A stretch of DNA of 64,000 nucleotides from Jannaschia sp. Os4 (GTDB lineage: Bacteria; Pseudomonadota; Alphaproteobacteria; Rhodobacterales; Rhodobacteraceae): NCBI RefSeq assembly GCF_016820245.1, contig NZ_JAFCAR010000004.1, positions 186,001 to 250,000 on the forward strand, written 5' to 3'. The notes beneath the pieces were generated by a model. That model did no database searches. It had not been told where the DNA came from and was given only the letters and a program-made list of their open reading frames with translations. How positions within the stretch are numbered: position 1 is the first letter of the stretch; every line of letters starts with the position of its first letter. The translations under genes and the position numbers were made by a program. Below are positions 28,005 through 36,268 of the stretch, one piece after another.

Positions 28005-28453
28005 TCGTCCACCACCTCGAACAGCGAGGGCACCGCCGGACAGGGCGTCAGCTCGTTCTCCACCACGTCCGACAGCCGCGTCTGGTGCAGGAACACGTAG
28101 ACATGGGCCGAGAGCGACTCCCAGAGCCGGTTCGTCATCGACTGCGCCCGCGACCCCGACGAGCCGCCCTTGGCCCCCGCGCCGGGCTGCATCGCCGAGA
28201 CCGTCTCGTCCACCGCCTCCAGCACGTCCGACACGCGGATCTCGGCGGCCGCCCGTCCCAGCCGGTAGCCGCCCCCCGGCCCCCGGACCGACTCGACCAG
28301 ACCGGCGCGGCGCAGCTTGACGAACAGCTGCTCGAGATAGGGCAGCGAGATGTCTTGGCGCCGCGACACCTCGGCCAGCGCCGTCGTCCCCTCGCGCGCC
28401 GCGAGGTCGCAGAGCGCGACCATGGCGTAGCGGCCCTTGGTGCTCAGTTTCAT
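28001..28453 (-). CDS. iscR: Rrf2-family regulator IscR (without the three-cysteine cluster motif)
   Basis: The 150-residue protein starts MKLSTKGRYAMVALCDLAA, the classic IscR/Rrf2 N-terminus, with the winged helix LAEVSRRQDISLPYLEQLF and the wing VRGPGGGYRLGR. In E. coli IscR three cysteines near 92-104 bind a 2Fe-2S cluster; here residues 89-106 contain none. Only Cys15 and Cys138 exist. A cluster-binding IscR with a single relevant cysteine is known from Rhodobacter sphaeroides, so this is probably a lineage trait rather than loss. It heads the suf operon, so autoregulation of Fe-S assembly is likely. Start codon ATG at 28453 follows a GGGAGAGGG run. Confidence 0.9.
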   Translation of the reverse strand: MKLSTKGRYAMVALCDLAAREGTTALAEVSRRQDISLPYLEQLFVKLRRAGLVESVRGPGGGYRLGRAAAEIRVSDVLEAVDETVSAMQPGAGAKGGSSGSRAQSMTNRLWESLSAHVYVFLHQTRLSDVVENELTPCPAVPSLFEVVDE

Positions 28454-28596
28454 CGCCCTCTCCCGAAACGGTGCGGCAACTTGATTCACCCCCGATCGCC
28501 CGTCACATACCGGCGGACCACGGAATTTGGGCGGAGGTAGGGGGCACGGCCCCCGCCGGTCAACCGCCGCCAGACGCGAACACGCAAGGGACGACA

Positions 28597-29244
28597 ATGC
28601 CCGAAGTCATCTTCCCCGGCCCCGAGGGCCGCCTCGAAGGCCGCTACCACCGCACCGCCAAGGACGCGCCCATCGCCATCGTGCTGCACCCGCATCCGCA
28701 GTTCGGCGGGACGATGAACAACCGGGTGGTCTACAACCTGCACTACGCGTTCCTCGACCTCGGCTTCAACGTGCTGCGCTTCAACTTCCGCGGCGTGGGC
28801 CGCAGCCAAGGCGAGTACGACCAAGGCATCGGCGAGCTGTCGGACGCGGCCTCGGCGCTCGACTACCTCCAGTCGCTCAACCCCAACGCCAAGCACTGCT
28901 GGGTCGCGGGCTTCTCGTTCGGCGCGTGGATCGGGATGCAGCTGCTGATGCGCCGCCCCGAGATCACTGGCTTCATCTCCGTCTCGCCCGAGGGGTCGCG
29001 CGACTTCACCTTCCTCGCGCCCTGCCCCTCCTCGGGCCTCATCATCAACGGCACCGGCGACCGCGTGGCCCAGCCCGCCGACACCCGCACGCTGGTGGGC
29101 AAGCTGCACGAGCAGAAGGGCATCACCATCACCCACGAGGAGGTCGAGGGCGCGGGCCACTTCTTCGAGGATCCGCACATGGACCCGATGATCGACAGCG
29201 TGAAGGGCTACGTCGCCCGGCGCCTGACGGAGACGACGCGGTGA
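28597..29244 (+). CDS. Alpha/beta hydrolase (dienelactone hydrolase-like, UPF0227/COG2945 type)
   Basis: The 215-residue cytoplasmic protein shows the alpha/beta hydrolase triad: Ser107 in the elbow GFSFGAW, Asp155 in NGTGDRV and His188 in GAGHFF. HPHPQFGGTMNN near residue 31 and NFRGVGRSQGEYD are typical of the COG2945 group, of unknown substrate. It begins a three-gene unit: its TGA overlaps the GTG of the next gene. It is divergent from iscR (143 bp between), so the intergenic region holds promoters for both. Confidence 0.85.
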   Translation: MPEVIFPGPEGRLEGRYHRTAKDAPIAIVLHPHPQFGGTMNNRVVYNLHYAFLDLGFNVLRFNFRGVGRSQGEYDQGIGELSDAASALDYLQSLNPNAKHCWVAGFSFGAWIGMQLLMRRPEITGFISVSPEGSRDFTFLAPCPSSGLIINGTGDRVAQPADTRTLVGKLHEQKGITITHEEVEGAGHFFEDPHMDPMIDSVKGYVARRLTETTR

Positions 29245-29504
29245 GCGACCTCGCGTCCAAGCTGGCCGACGAGATCGCCACCGACGTGATGCGCCTGATG
29301 GACGAGACCGGCGACGACGCCATCATCGGGCGCGTGACCAAGGTGCTGGCGGACCAGTCCCAGACGCTCGAGGAGGCCTTCGTCGTCTCGCTCCGCGTCC
29401 AGATGGCCGCGCGCCGGGCCAAGGCGCTGGTCGCGCGCACCCGCGCGGCGCACGAGGCCGAGCAGGCCGCGGCCCCTGCCCCGGCCGCACCCTCCGACGG
29501 GTGA
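29241..29504 (+). CDS. Small helical protein of unknown function
   Basis: The GTG at 29241 overlaps the preceding stop as GTGA, and the TGA at 29502-29504 overlaps the next GTG in the same way. The 87 residues are almost entirely helical (SKLADEIATDVMRLMDETGDD, then VLADQSQTLEEAFVVSLRVQ) with an Ala/Pro tail. No family was recognised with confidence. The tight double overlap suggests stoichiometric production with the hydrolase and the HD protein. Confidence 0.65.
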   Translation: MSDLASKLADEIATDVMRLMDETGDDAIIGRVTKVLADQSQTLEEAFVVSLRVQMAARRAKALVARTRAAHEAEQAAAPAPAAPSDG

Positions 29505-30061
29505 GCGACCTCGACCGGGTCATGGCCTTCGTGATGGAGGCCGACCGCCTCAAGGGCGTCACGCGCGCCACCCTCAACGCCGACGGCGCCCGCCACGAGA
29601 ACACCGCCGAGCACTCGTGGCAGGTGGCCCTCGCGGCCCTCGTCTTGCCGCCGCCCGCGGGAGTAGACCGCGACCGCGTGATCCGCATGCTCCTGATCCA
29701 CGACCTCGTGGAGATCGACGCGGGCGACGCCCCGGTCTTCGGCGACGTCCCGGAGGGGCTGGCCGCCAAGGAGGACGAGGCCGCCCGCCGCATCTTCGGG
29801 ATGCTGCCCGACGGCGATGCGTGGCTCGCGCTGTGGCGGGAGTTCGAGGCGAACGAGACCGCGGACGCCCGCTATGCCAAGTCCCTCGACCGGTTCCTCC
29901 CGCCCAACCTCAACCTCGCGGCGGGCGGCGGCTCGTGGGCGGACTACGGCGTCACCGAGGGCGCCTTCCGCGCCAAGGTCGCTCCGAAGATCGCGCGGGG
30001 CGCGCCCCACCTGTGGGCACGGCTCGAACCCCGCATCGTGGCGTTCTTCCGCCGATCCTAG
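29501..30061 (+). CDS. HD-domain phosphohydrolase (YfbR-like 5'-nucleotidase family)
   Basis: The 186-residue protein carries the HD superfamily metal ligands: His38 in NTAEHSWQVA, His67-Asp68 in LLIHDLVEIDAGD, and a later Asp in KSLDRFLPP. It fits the COG1896/YfbR group, which dephosphorylates deoxyribonucleoside 5'-monophosphates. GTG start at 29501 overlaps the upstream gene. The start region repeats 14 bases (GGTGAGCGACCTCG) found at the start of the preceding gene. Cytoplasmic; substrate not certain. Confidence 0.85.
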   Translation: MSDLDRVMAFVMEADRLKGVTRATLNADGARHENTAEHSWQVALAALVLPPPAGVDRDRVIRMLLIHDLVEIDAGDAPVFGDVPEGLAAKEDEAARRIFGMLPDGDAWLALWREFEANETADARYAKSLDRFLPPNLNLAAGGGSWADYGVTEGAFRAKVAPKIARGAPHLWARLEPRIVAFFRRS

Positions 30062-30179
30062 GCCCCGACCCGCCGGAGCGCGGGGGGGATCGGAACACAC
30101 CCTCCCGGGGTCCACGTTGACCCATCGCAAACCCGCCGCCGCAGCGGGACGATCGAAACGTACACGGGAGACCTACCCA

Positions 30180-30758
30180 ATGACCAAGCTGATGACCGCC
30201 CTTGTTGCCACCGCCGCCCTGTCCGCCCCTGCCGCCGCGCAGGTGTTCGGCCCGACCTATGGCACGGACCTCGACTACGACACGTTCAACACCGGCTTCG
30301 GCGAGACGGGCTACTACACCGCGCTCGACCGCGACGAGGACGGCCTGCTGAGCCAGTCCGAGTACTCGACCGGCCTTTACGCCGACTTCGACCGCGACAA
30401 CGACCGCCTCATCTCTGCCGACGAGTTCGAGATGGGCTACGGCCGCTACATGGGCACCGACACCTACGACGCGTCGATGTTCGACACCTACGACGCCGAT
30501 GGCGACGGCATGCTGATGCAGTCTGAGTTCGGCACCTTCTACGGCGAGGGCTACGCCGATACGTGGGCCACGATCGACGCGGACGCCGACGGCTTCCTGT
30601 CGACCGACGAGTACTCGACGGGGCTCTACAACGCCGCCGACCTCGACCGGGACCAAGTGCTGACCGTCGAGGAGGAAGGCTTCTTCGAAGGCTGGTTCGA
30701 CGGGGACGACATCACCGTCGAGGTGCAGGAGATCGGCGACGTCTACACCGACATCTGA
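30180..30758 (+). CDS. Secreted EF-hand calcium-binding protein
   Basis: The 192-residue protein has a signal peptide (about 1-20, ALSAPAAA) and five EF-hand loops at about 50-61, 71-82, 105-116, 133-144 and 154-165. The loops DRDEDGLLSQSE, DADGDGMLMQSE and DADADGFLSTDE keep all calcium ligands; DRDNDRLISADE and DLDRDQVLTVEE have a replaced glycine. It is very acidic and rich in Tyr/Phe between loops. It would be a periplasmic or released calcium binder. A GGGAG lies 9 nt before the ATG and a strong hairpin follows the stop, so it is monocistronic. Role unknown; its neighbour encodes a secreted esterase-Hint protein on the other strand. Confidence 0.85.
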   Translation: MTKLMTALVATAALSAPAAAQVFGPTYGTDLDYDTFNTGFGETGYYTALDRDEDGLLSQSEYSTGLYADFDRDNDRLISADEFEMGYGRYMGTDTYDASMFDTYDADGDGMLMQSEFGTFYGEGYADTWATIDADADGFLSTDEYSTGLYNAADLDRDQVLTVEEEGFFEGWFDGDDITVEVQEIGDVYTDI

Positions 30759-30780
30759 ACCCGACCCACGACGTGACGAG

Positions 30781-30801
30781 CGGCCCGCCTCTGGCGGGCC
30801 G
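30781..30801. terminator. Bidirectional hairpin between convergent EF-hand and esterase-Hint genes
   Basis: CGGCCCGCC-TCT-GGCGGGCCG is a perfect 9-bp stem with a 3-base loop, followed by GTT on the plus strand. It lies 23 bp after the EF-hand stop and 9 bp beyond the esterase-Hint stop on the other strand, as expected for a shared terminator. No long T tract follows, which is common in this G+C-rich genome. Confidence 0.75.
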
Positions 30802-30809
30802 TTCCGCGT

Positions 30810-33287
30810 TCAGGCGACCGCCCGCGCGGGGTCCGGGTCGGGCCGGAGGCAGGCCGCTTCGTGGCGCTTCAGGAGCGGCGCGGCGGGCAGGAACAGGTAG
30901 CCGCCCGCCCGAAGACGGCGGATCTCCGGATGCAGCGCGACGATTTCCTCGCGCATCGCCGGGCCGGCGAGCCGCTCGATCGACGCGCCGGGGTTCAGCG
31001 TCTCGACCGGCAGGCCGTCCGCGAACACCACCGCGTGATGGTCGAGCAGCAGGTGGACGTAGGTGACCGGGGCCGTCGCGACCGTAACCGCGACCCGCCC
31101 GTCCGAGAGCAGGTGGCCCGCCGCCGCAAGCCCCTCCGCCTCGCCGGACACGGCCTCGCAGGCGGGACCGTCGAGGAGGACGCGGTGGCGCTGGGACAGC
31201 ACGAGGGGCCGCGCGGGCCGATCGGGGCCGAAGGCGTGCGGAGCGACGGTGACGGGCCGCACCTCCGCCACGCGCCGCTGCAGCGCGACGGGCACCGTCT
31301 CCGCCCCGACCCACGTGAGCGGGCGCGGACCGTCCCGCGTCGTCACCCAGTCCCCCGCCCGCAGCGCCTCGACCGGGACAGGCCCCGACGGCGTGTCGAT
31401 CAGCGCGCCCGCGCCGATGCAGACGCCGCCGTTCTCGTACTCGAACATCCGCCGCCGCATGTCGGACAGGCGGAACCCGTCCAGCACGATCCGCCCGCCC
31501 CCATCGGGGAAGTCGATCACCAGCCGGTCGTTCGCCTCGTCGTCCCGGAACGTGGCGAGGTCGCGCACCTCCTCGAAGCTGTCCACCCCGAAGTTCCGCA
31601 GCACGATCTTGTCGAACCGCACGTCGAAGTCGCGGACGGTCAGGATGTGGCGCTCGGACCCGTCGTTCTCGAACACGACGTGGTCGAACCCGCCGCCCAA
31701 TGTCACGTCGTCGATCCCGCCCCGCGCATCGACGAAGTTGTCACCGTCGTTGCCGAGGATGACGTTGTTGCGGTCGGCCCCGTAGACGTCGAAATCAGCC
31801 GCCCCGCCGAGATAGAGGCGCACCACGTCGTCCGCGAGCTGGAACCGCGCCTCCAGCCCCACCCCGCCGGTGACGAGCAGGTTGTTCACGGTCACCGGGT
31901 TCAGCCCCGCCTCCAAGGCCTCCTGCGACAGGATCTCGATCACCGAGTTGTTGACCGCGACGTCCATCCCGTGGGCGAGGTCGGCGAGCCCCTGCGCGGT
32001 CTCCTCGTCGCCCTCGTCGGACTTGAACCGCCAGTAGCGGGCCATCGGCTCGACGTCCTCGACGGTGATGGTCAGCAGCAGCTTCGCCCCGTCCCCGTCG
32101 AGGTCCGACGCGAAAAGCTCGTACTCGAAGACCTTCTCGCCCTGGTGCGGCTTCACGACCTCCAGCCCCGGCTGGAACGTGATCGTCTCGCCGTCCTGGT
32201 CGTAGAAGAAGTTCCCCCGCGCGAGCGCCTGGACGTAGTAGTGCAGCTCGTCCCCGTCCGCGTCCGTGAATAGGTCCGAGGGGTCGAGGACGAACCGCTC
32301 CCCCTCCTGCAGCGTCACGTCCAAGCGCGCCGGGTTGATCCCCTCCACCGCCTCCGGCGCCCGGTTGCCCGCGTCCTGCCGGATGCCCGTCTGCAGCTCC
32401 TCGTAGGCGGCCCAGTAGCGTTCCTCCCCGAAGGCCACGAGGTCCGCGCCGTCGAAATGCACCCCGCGCGGATCGTCCGACGCCGAGAGCCCCACGGACG
32501 AGGCGAAGGCCATGTTCTCGAACACGCCCTCCTGCTCGATCTCCTGCAGGACGCGGTTGCGGATCGCGTTGACGCCCTCGCGCGACAGCTCGCCCACGAT
32601 CACGTCGAGGTCGTCGCCCGCCCAGTCCTGCGCGTTCACCTGCTCGAAGAGCTGCACGAACTTCGCGCGGTAGGCCGCGTCGGTGTCGGGGTGGTCGCTC
32701 TCGCCCTGGTGCCACAGGAAGACATCGACCTCGTCCTGCCCCACCTGCGCGAGCGCGTCCTCCACGCTGGCCGCGAAGGGCTCCCAGTTGACCCCCGCCT
32801 CGCCCTCGAGCCACGTCTCGATCTTCGACCCGGAGACCGGGCGCGCGATCACGAGGACGGGCTGGCCCGCCTCCGCCGAGAGCTTGTTGGCGAAGGGGTA
32901 GTAGAGGTTGTTCACCTCGACGTCGGGGTTGGACCGAAGCCCCGGCCCGCCCGAGGGCGCCGACAGGTAGTCGGCCGGCTCGACCACGCCCTCCTGCCAG
33001 TCGTAGGTCATGACGTTGGGATCGAGGTCGAGGTCCCCGCCCCGGCCCGAGCCGAACATGTTCGACTGCCCGGCGGCCACGACGACCTTGTAGTCCGGCG
33101 ACCACCACTGCCCGTCCGCGTCTGCGGCCTTAAAGTCGGGATGCGGCGGCTCCTCCGGGCGGAGGCGGTAGACCACGCCCCCGACCAGCACGGCCGTCAC
33201 GTCCGGCCCGATCTCGGCGCCGGCCAACTCGTCGAGCCCGTCGAACTCCAGCACTGGAAACACCCGAATGAAAGCGTCGCGCCGCAT
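30810..33287 (-). CDS. Sialate O-acetylesterase (SGNH) - RTX-like - Hint domain chimera
   Basis: The 825-residue acidic protein has four parts. Residues about 66-300 form a SASA/SGNH esterase domain: VAAGQSNMFG with nucleophile Ser75, FLWHQGESDH, and DPRGVHFDG with the Asp/His pair. Residues about 315-415 look like a cadherin-type repeat (DADGDELHYYV). Residues about 480-610 hold an RTX-like/glycan module (VILGNDGDNFVDARGG). From Cys623 (CIGAGALIDTPSGPVPVE) to about 770 lies a Hint_2 domain with LSQRHRVLLDG and VHLLLDHHAVVFADG. No Sec signal is seen, so type I secretion is plausible. Hint domains can cleave at the first Cys; whether this one does is unknown. ATG at 33287. Confidence 0.85.
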   Translation of the reverse strand: MRRDAFIRVFPVLEFDGLDELAGAEIGPDVTAVLVGGVVYRLRPEEPPHPDFKAADADGQWWSPDYKVVVAAGQSNMFGSGRGGDLDLDPNVMTYDWQEGVVEPADYLSAPSGGPGLRSNPDVEVNNLYYPFANKLSAEAGQPVLVIARPVSGSKIETWLEGEAGVNWEPFAASVEDALAQVGQDEVDVFLWHQGESDHPDTDAAYRAKFVQLFEQVNAQDWAGDDLDVIVGELSREGVNAIRNRVLQEIEQEGVFENMAFASSVGLSASDDPRGVHFDGADLVAFGEERYWAAYEELQTGIRQDAGNRAPEAVEGINPARLDVTLQEGERFVLDPSDLFTDADGDELHYYVQALARGNFFYDQDGETITFQPGLEVVKPHQGEKVFEYELFASDLDGDGAKLLLTITVEDVEPMARYWRFKSDEGDEETAQGLADLAHGMDVAVNNSVIEILSQEALEAGLNPVTVNNLLVTGGVGLEARFQLADDVVRLYLGGAADFDVYGADRNNVILGNDGDNFVDARGGIDDVTLGGGFDHVVFENDGSERHILTVRDFDVRFDKIVLRNFGVDSFEEVRDLATFRDDEANDRLVIDFPDGGGRIVLDGFRLSDMRRRMFEYENGGVCIGAGALIDTPSGPVPVEALRAGDWVTTRDGPRPLTWVGAETVPVALQRRVAEVRPVTVAPHAFGPDRPARPLVLSQRHRVLLDGPACEAVSGEAEGLAAAGHLLSDGRVAVTVATAPVTYVHLLLDHHAVVFADGLPVETLNPGASIERLAGPAMREEIVALHPEIRRLRAGGYLFLPAAPLLKRHEAACLRPDPDPARAVA

Positions 33288-33391
33288 CCCGCGCGACCGT
33301 TAACTATCCGGTAAGAATTCAATGCTCCGCCGTTCGGCGCAATCCGATTCGGCGCGACAACACCTTGCGATCGTTTCCGCGCGCCCGCGGC

Positions 33392-33967
33392 TCAGGCCAT
33401 CCGCGCGGCCTGCTCCGCCACCCGCTTGCCGAGGTGGTGCGCCGTCGCGAGGTCGCCGTTGGTGGGCGCCTCCTCGGCCGAGGCCGTCTGCCCCGCCTGC
33501 GCGCCCGCGCCCATGTAGAAGCCCAAGCGGTTCAGGTTCTCCTCGTCCGTGTCGGGATGCTCCGGCTCCCCCGGCATTAGTCCGAGGCTCACCCAGATCA
33601 TGCCGTGCTGGCAGGCCAAGGTGACGAAGCGGATCAGCGTGGTCGCCTTGTCGCCGTGGAACGAGGAAGAGCAGGAGAACCCCGCCGCGAGCTTGTCCTT
33701 CCACGCCTGCGAGAACCACTTCTTCGACGTGGCGTCGGCGAACTTCTCGAACTCCCCCGAGACGGAGCCCATGTTGGTCGGCGAGCCGAAGATGATCGCG
33801 TCCGCCGCGTCGAGCGCGTCCCACGGGCCCTCGGCCGGGTCCTGCAGGTCCGCCGCCTCCAGCACGTCCACGTCGGCCCCCGCGGACCGCGCGCCCGCCG
33901 CCACGGCGAGGGCCTGCTTCTTCGTGTGGCCGTAGCCGGAATGATAGACAATGGCGATCTTGGGCAT
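33392..33967 (-). CDS. Flavodoxin-fold NAD(P)H-quinone oxidoreductase-like protein (WrbA-like)
   Basis: The 191-residue protein has the FMN-binding start [16 protein letters not shown], the second FMN loop [18 protein letters not shown] and [15 protein letters not shown], the typical pattern of the flavodoxin/WrbA family. It is a soluble flavoprotein that would reduce quinones or other acceptors with NAD(P)H. ATG at 33967. It is divergent from icd with 145 bp between, and follows a gap of 104 bp before the esterase-Hint start, so it is probably transcribed alone. Confidence 0.87.
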   Translation of the reverse strand: MPKIAIVYHSGYGHTKKQALAVAAGARSAGADVDVLEAADLQDPAEGPWDALDAADAIIFGSPTNMGSVSGEFEKFADATSKKWFSQAWKDKLAAGFSCSSSFHGDKATTLIRFVTLACQHGMIWVSLGLMPGEPEHPDTDEENLNRLGFYMGAGAQAGQTASAEEAPTNGDLATAHHLGKRVAEQAARMA

Positions 33968-34112
33968 GGGGGTCTCCGGGGCCGCGCAGGGATACCGACG
34001 CCAACATCCGCCCCCCGATCGGGTTCCCGCGCCACGGCATACCGTCGCATACCCTTGGCCCCGGACCCGGCCTGCGGTAGGGGGACCGCGACCGACCCCT
34101 AGCGAGGCAGCC

Positions 34113-35321
34113 ATGTCCAAGATCAAGGTAGAGAACCCCGTCGTCGAGCTCGACGGCGACGAGATGACCCGCATCATCTGGGACTTCATCAAGAAGAAGC
34201 TGATCCTGCCCTATCTCGACGTGGACCTGCTCTACTACGACCTCGGGATCGAGAGCCGGGACGAGACCAACGACCAGATCACCATCGACGCCGCCGAGAA
34301 GATCAAGGAGGTCGGCGTCGGCGTGAAATGCGCGACGATCACCCCCGACGAGGGCCGCGTCGAGGAGTTCGGCCTCAAGAAGATGTGGCGCTCGCCCAAC
34401 GGCACGATCCGCAACATCCTCGGCGGCGTGGTCTTCCGCGAGCCGATCATCTGCTCCAACGTGCCGCGCCTCGTGCCCGGCTGGACCCAGCCCATCGTCA
34501 TCGGGCGACACGCCTTCGGCGACCAGTACCGCGCCACGGACATCAAGTTCCCGGGCAAGGGCAAGCTGTCGATGAAGTTCGTCGGCGAGGACGGCACCGT
34601 CGAGGAGCACGAGGTGTTCGACGCCCCGTCCTCGGGCGTGTTCATGTCGATGTACAACCTCGACAAGTCGATCGAGGACTTCGCGCGCGCGTCCTTCAAC
34701 TACGGCCTCAAGCGCGGCTACCCGGTCTACCTGTCCACGAAGAACACCATCCTGAAGCAGTATGACGGCCAGTTCATGCTGATCTTCCAGCGCATCTTCG
34801 ACGACGAGTTCAAGGCGCAGTTCGACGAGGCCGGCCTCCACTACGAGCACCGCCTGATCGACGACATGGTCGCCTCCGCGATGAAGTGGTCCGGCGGCTA
34901 CGTCTGGGCGTGCAAGAACTACGACGGAGACGTGCAGTCCGACACCGTGGCGCAGGGCTTCGGCTCGCTCGGCCTGATGACCTCGCAGCTGATGACGCCG
35001 GACGGCAAGATCGTTGAGGCCGAGGCCGCCCACGGCACCGTCACCCGCCACTACCGCCAGCACCAAGCGGGCAAGGAGACGTCGACCAATTCCATCGCGT
35101 CGATCTTCGCGTGGACCGGCGGCCTCAAGCACCGCGCCAAGCTCGACGACAACGCGCAGCTGCTGAACTTCGCGGAGACGCTGGAGAAGGTCATCGTCGA
35201 CACGGTCGAGTCCGGTCACATGACCAAGGATCTCGCCCTGCTCGTCGGCCCCGACCAGAAGTGGCTGACGACGATGGGCTTCCTCGAGAAGATCGACGAG
35301 AACCTGCAGAAGGCGCTCTGA
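34113..35321 (+). CDS. icd: NADP-dependent isocitrate dehydrogenase
   Basis: The 402-residue enzyme converts isocitrate to 2-oxoglutarate in the TCA cycle. It is the eukaryote-like homodimeric subfamily found in many alphaproteobacteria: [19 protein letters not shown] at the N-terminus, [14 protein letters not shown] with the substrate Ser/Asn/Arg, [19 protein letters not shown] near the cofactor site. The ATG at 34113 is preceded by GAGG. A 9-bp hairpin lies 30 bp after the stop. Single-gene transcript. Confidence 0.96.
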   Translation: MSKIKVENPVVELDGDEMTRIIWDFIKKKLILPYLDVDLLYYDLGIESRDETNDQITIDAAEKIKEVGVGVKCATITPDEGRVEEFGLKKMWRSPNGTIRNILGGVVFREPIICSNVPRLVPGWTQPIVIGRHAFGDQYRATDIKFPGKGKLSMKFVGEDGTVEEHEVFDAPSSGVFMSMYNLDKSIEDFARASFNYGLKRGYPVYLSTKNTILKQYDGQFMLIFQRIFDDEFKAQFDEAGLHYEHRLIDDMVASAMKWSGGYVWACKNYDGDVQSDTVAQGFGSLGLMTSQLMTPDGKIVEAEAAHGTVTRHYRQHQAGKETSTNSIASIFAWTGGLKHRAKLDDNAQLLNFAETLEKVIVDTVESGHMTKDLALLVGPDQKWLTTMGFLEKIDENLQKAL

Positions 35322-35351
35322 TCGCCCCGCCGATCAGTGCGAGTGTGACCT

Positions 35352-35373
35352 CATGCGCCCGTCAGGGCGCATG
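35352..35373 (+). terminator. Hairpin after icd
   Basis: CATGCGCCC-GTCA-GGGCGCATG is a perfect 9-bp stem with a 4-base loop, 31 bp after the icd stop. No T tract follows. The remaining bases up to 35507 show no gene. Confidence 0.65.
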
Positions 35374-35507
35374 GGGAGGCACCCGGTCGCGGCCTTGCGC
35401 CGCGACCACCCGTCCACACGACCCGCACCCATGGCGCCCGAGGATCGGCCCTCGCCCCGAAGGCATGCCCGCGCCCGAGGCGCCCATCCGCAGCGCGGCC
35501 GCGCGTC

Positions 35508-36125
35508 TCACATCCCCGGCAGGCCGTCCGCGAGGATCTGCCCCGGCGCGTAGCCGCGCCCGAGGGCGGCGAACTGCAGCGCCTCGACCTCCGTGGGCGT
35601 GGCGACGGGGATGGCGCCCGTCCGGCGCCGCCGCTCGCGCATGGCGTCGACGACCGCGCCGACGACCGCCGCGGGCGTGCCGTCCGCCGGCCGCGCCTTC
35701 ACCAAGGCGTTGGCGCTCCGATACCACGTCATCGCGAGCAGGCCGCGCCCCTCCTCCAAGAGGGCGTCGGCCGTCACCCCTTCCAGGTCGTTGATGATGT
35801 GGACGGCCTCGTGCGCGAGGATCGATTCCCACGTCACGTTCATCGCCATGCGCTCGGTCGGCAGCACCAGCCGGTTCGACGCCGAATCGTAGAGCGCGTT
35901 CGCGGAGTCGGCGGCCAGCCCGTCCGCGTCGATCACGACCGACACCCGACCCTTCATCACCGCCGCGCCGACCTCCATGAGCTTCGCGCGCGTGATCCGG
36001 CGGCTCCGGACCTCGAACTCGAGGTCGCGGAACCCGGGCGCAAAGCCGAAGAAGGTCGAGAGCCACTGAACGAACGTGTCGCTCGCGGGCTGCGGGTCCG
36101 AGGGGGTGTAACTCCGCTTGAGCAC
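35508..36125 (-). CDS. Hypothetical protein with HEXXH metalloprotease-like motif
   Basis: The 205-residue protein (GTG at 36125) has HEAVH at 105-109 within SILAHEAVHIINDLEG, and an acidic residue at 115 that could be a third ligand; Glu125-126 in LLEEGRGL are others. The arrangement is that of small zinc-peptidase-like domains, but no named family was recognised. No signal peptide or membrane span is visible. It is divergent from the YitT-type gene. Catalysis is only inferred from the motif. Confidence 0.65.
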   Translation of the reverse strand: MLKRSYTPSDPQPASDTFVQWLSTFFGFAPGFRDLEFEVRSRRITRAKLMEVGAAVMKGRVSVVIDADGLAADSANALYDSASNRLVLPTERMAMNVTWESILAHEAVHIINDLEGVTADALLEEGRGLLAMTWYRSANALVKARPADGTPAAVVGAVVDAMRERRRRTGAIPVATPTEVEALQFAALGRGYAPGQILADGLPGM

Positions 36126-36268
36126 GGGCGCGTCCTTCCGGTGTGGCGATGGTGGCGCGACGGTATCGACGGACCTGACGCAAGGTCAACAATGCGCGCG
36201 CCGCGACGGCGCCGCCGGGGGGGGCGCCCCGCTTTACACCTTCCCCCCCGCTGAATACGCCGGTCGAC

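Noticed and set aside
28454-28596. Iron-responsive operator (TGA-N9-TCA type) in the iscR upstream region
   Set aside because: Only a compact TGATTCA-like string was seen, without the required spacing; not enough for a call.
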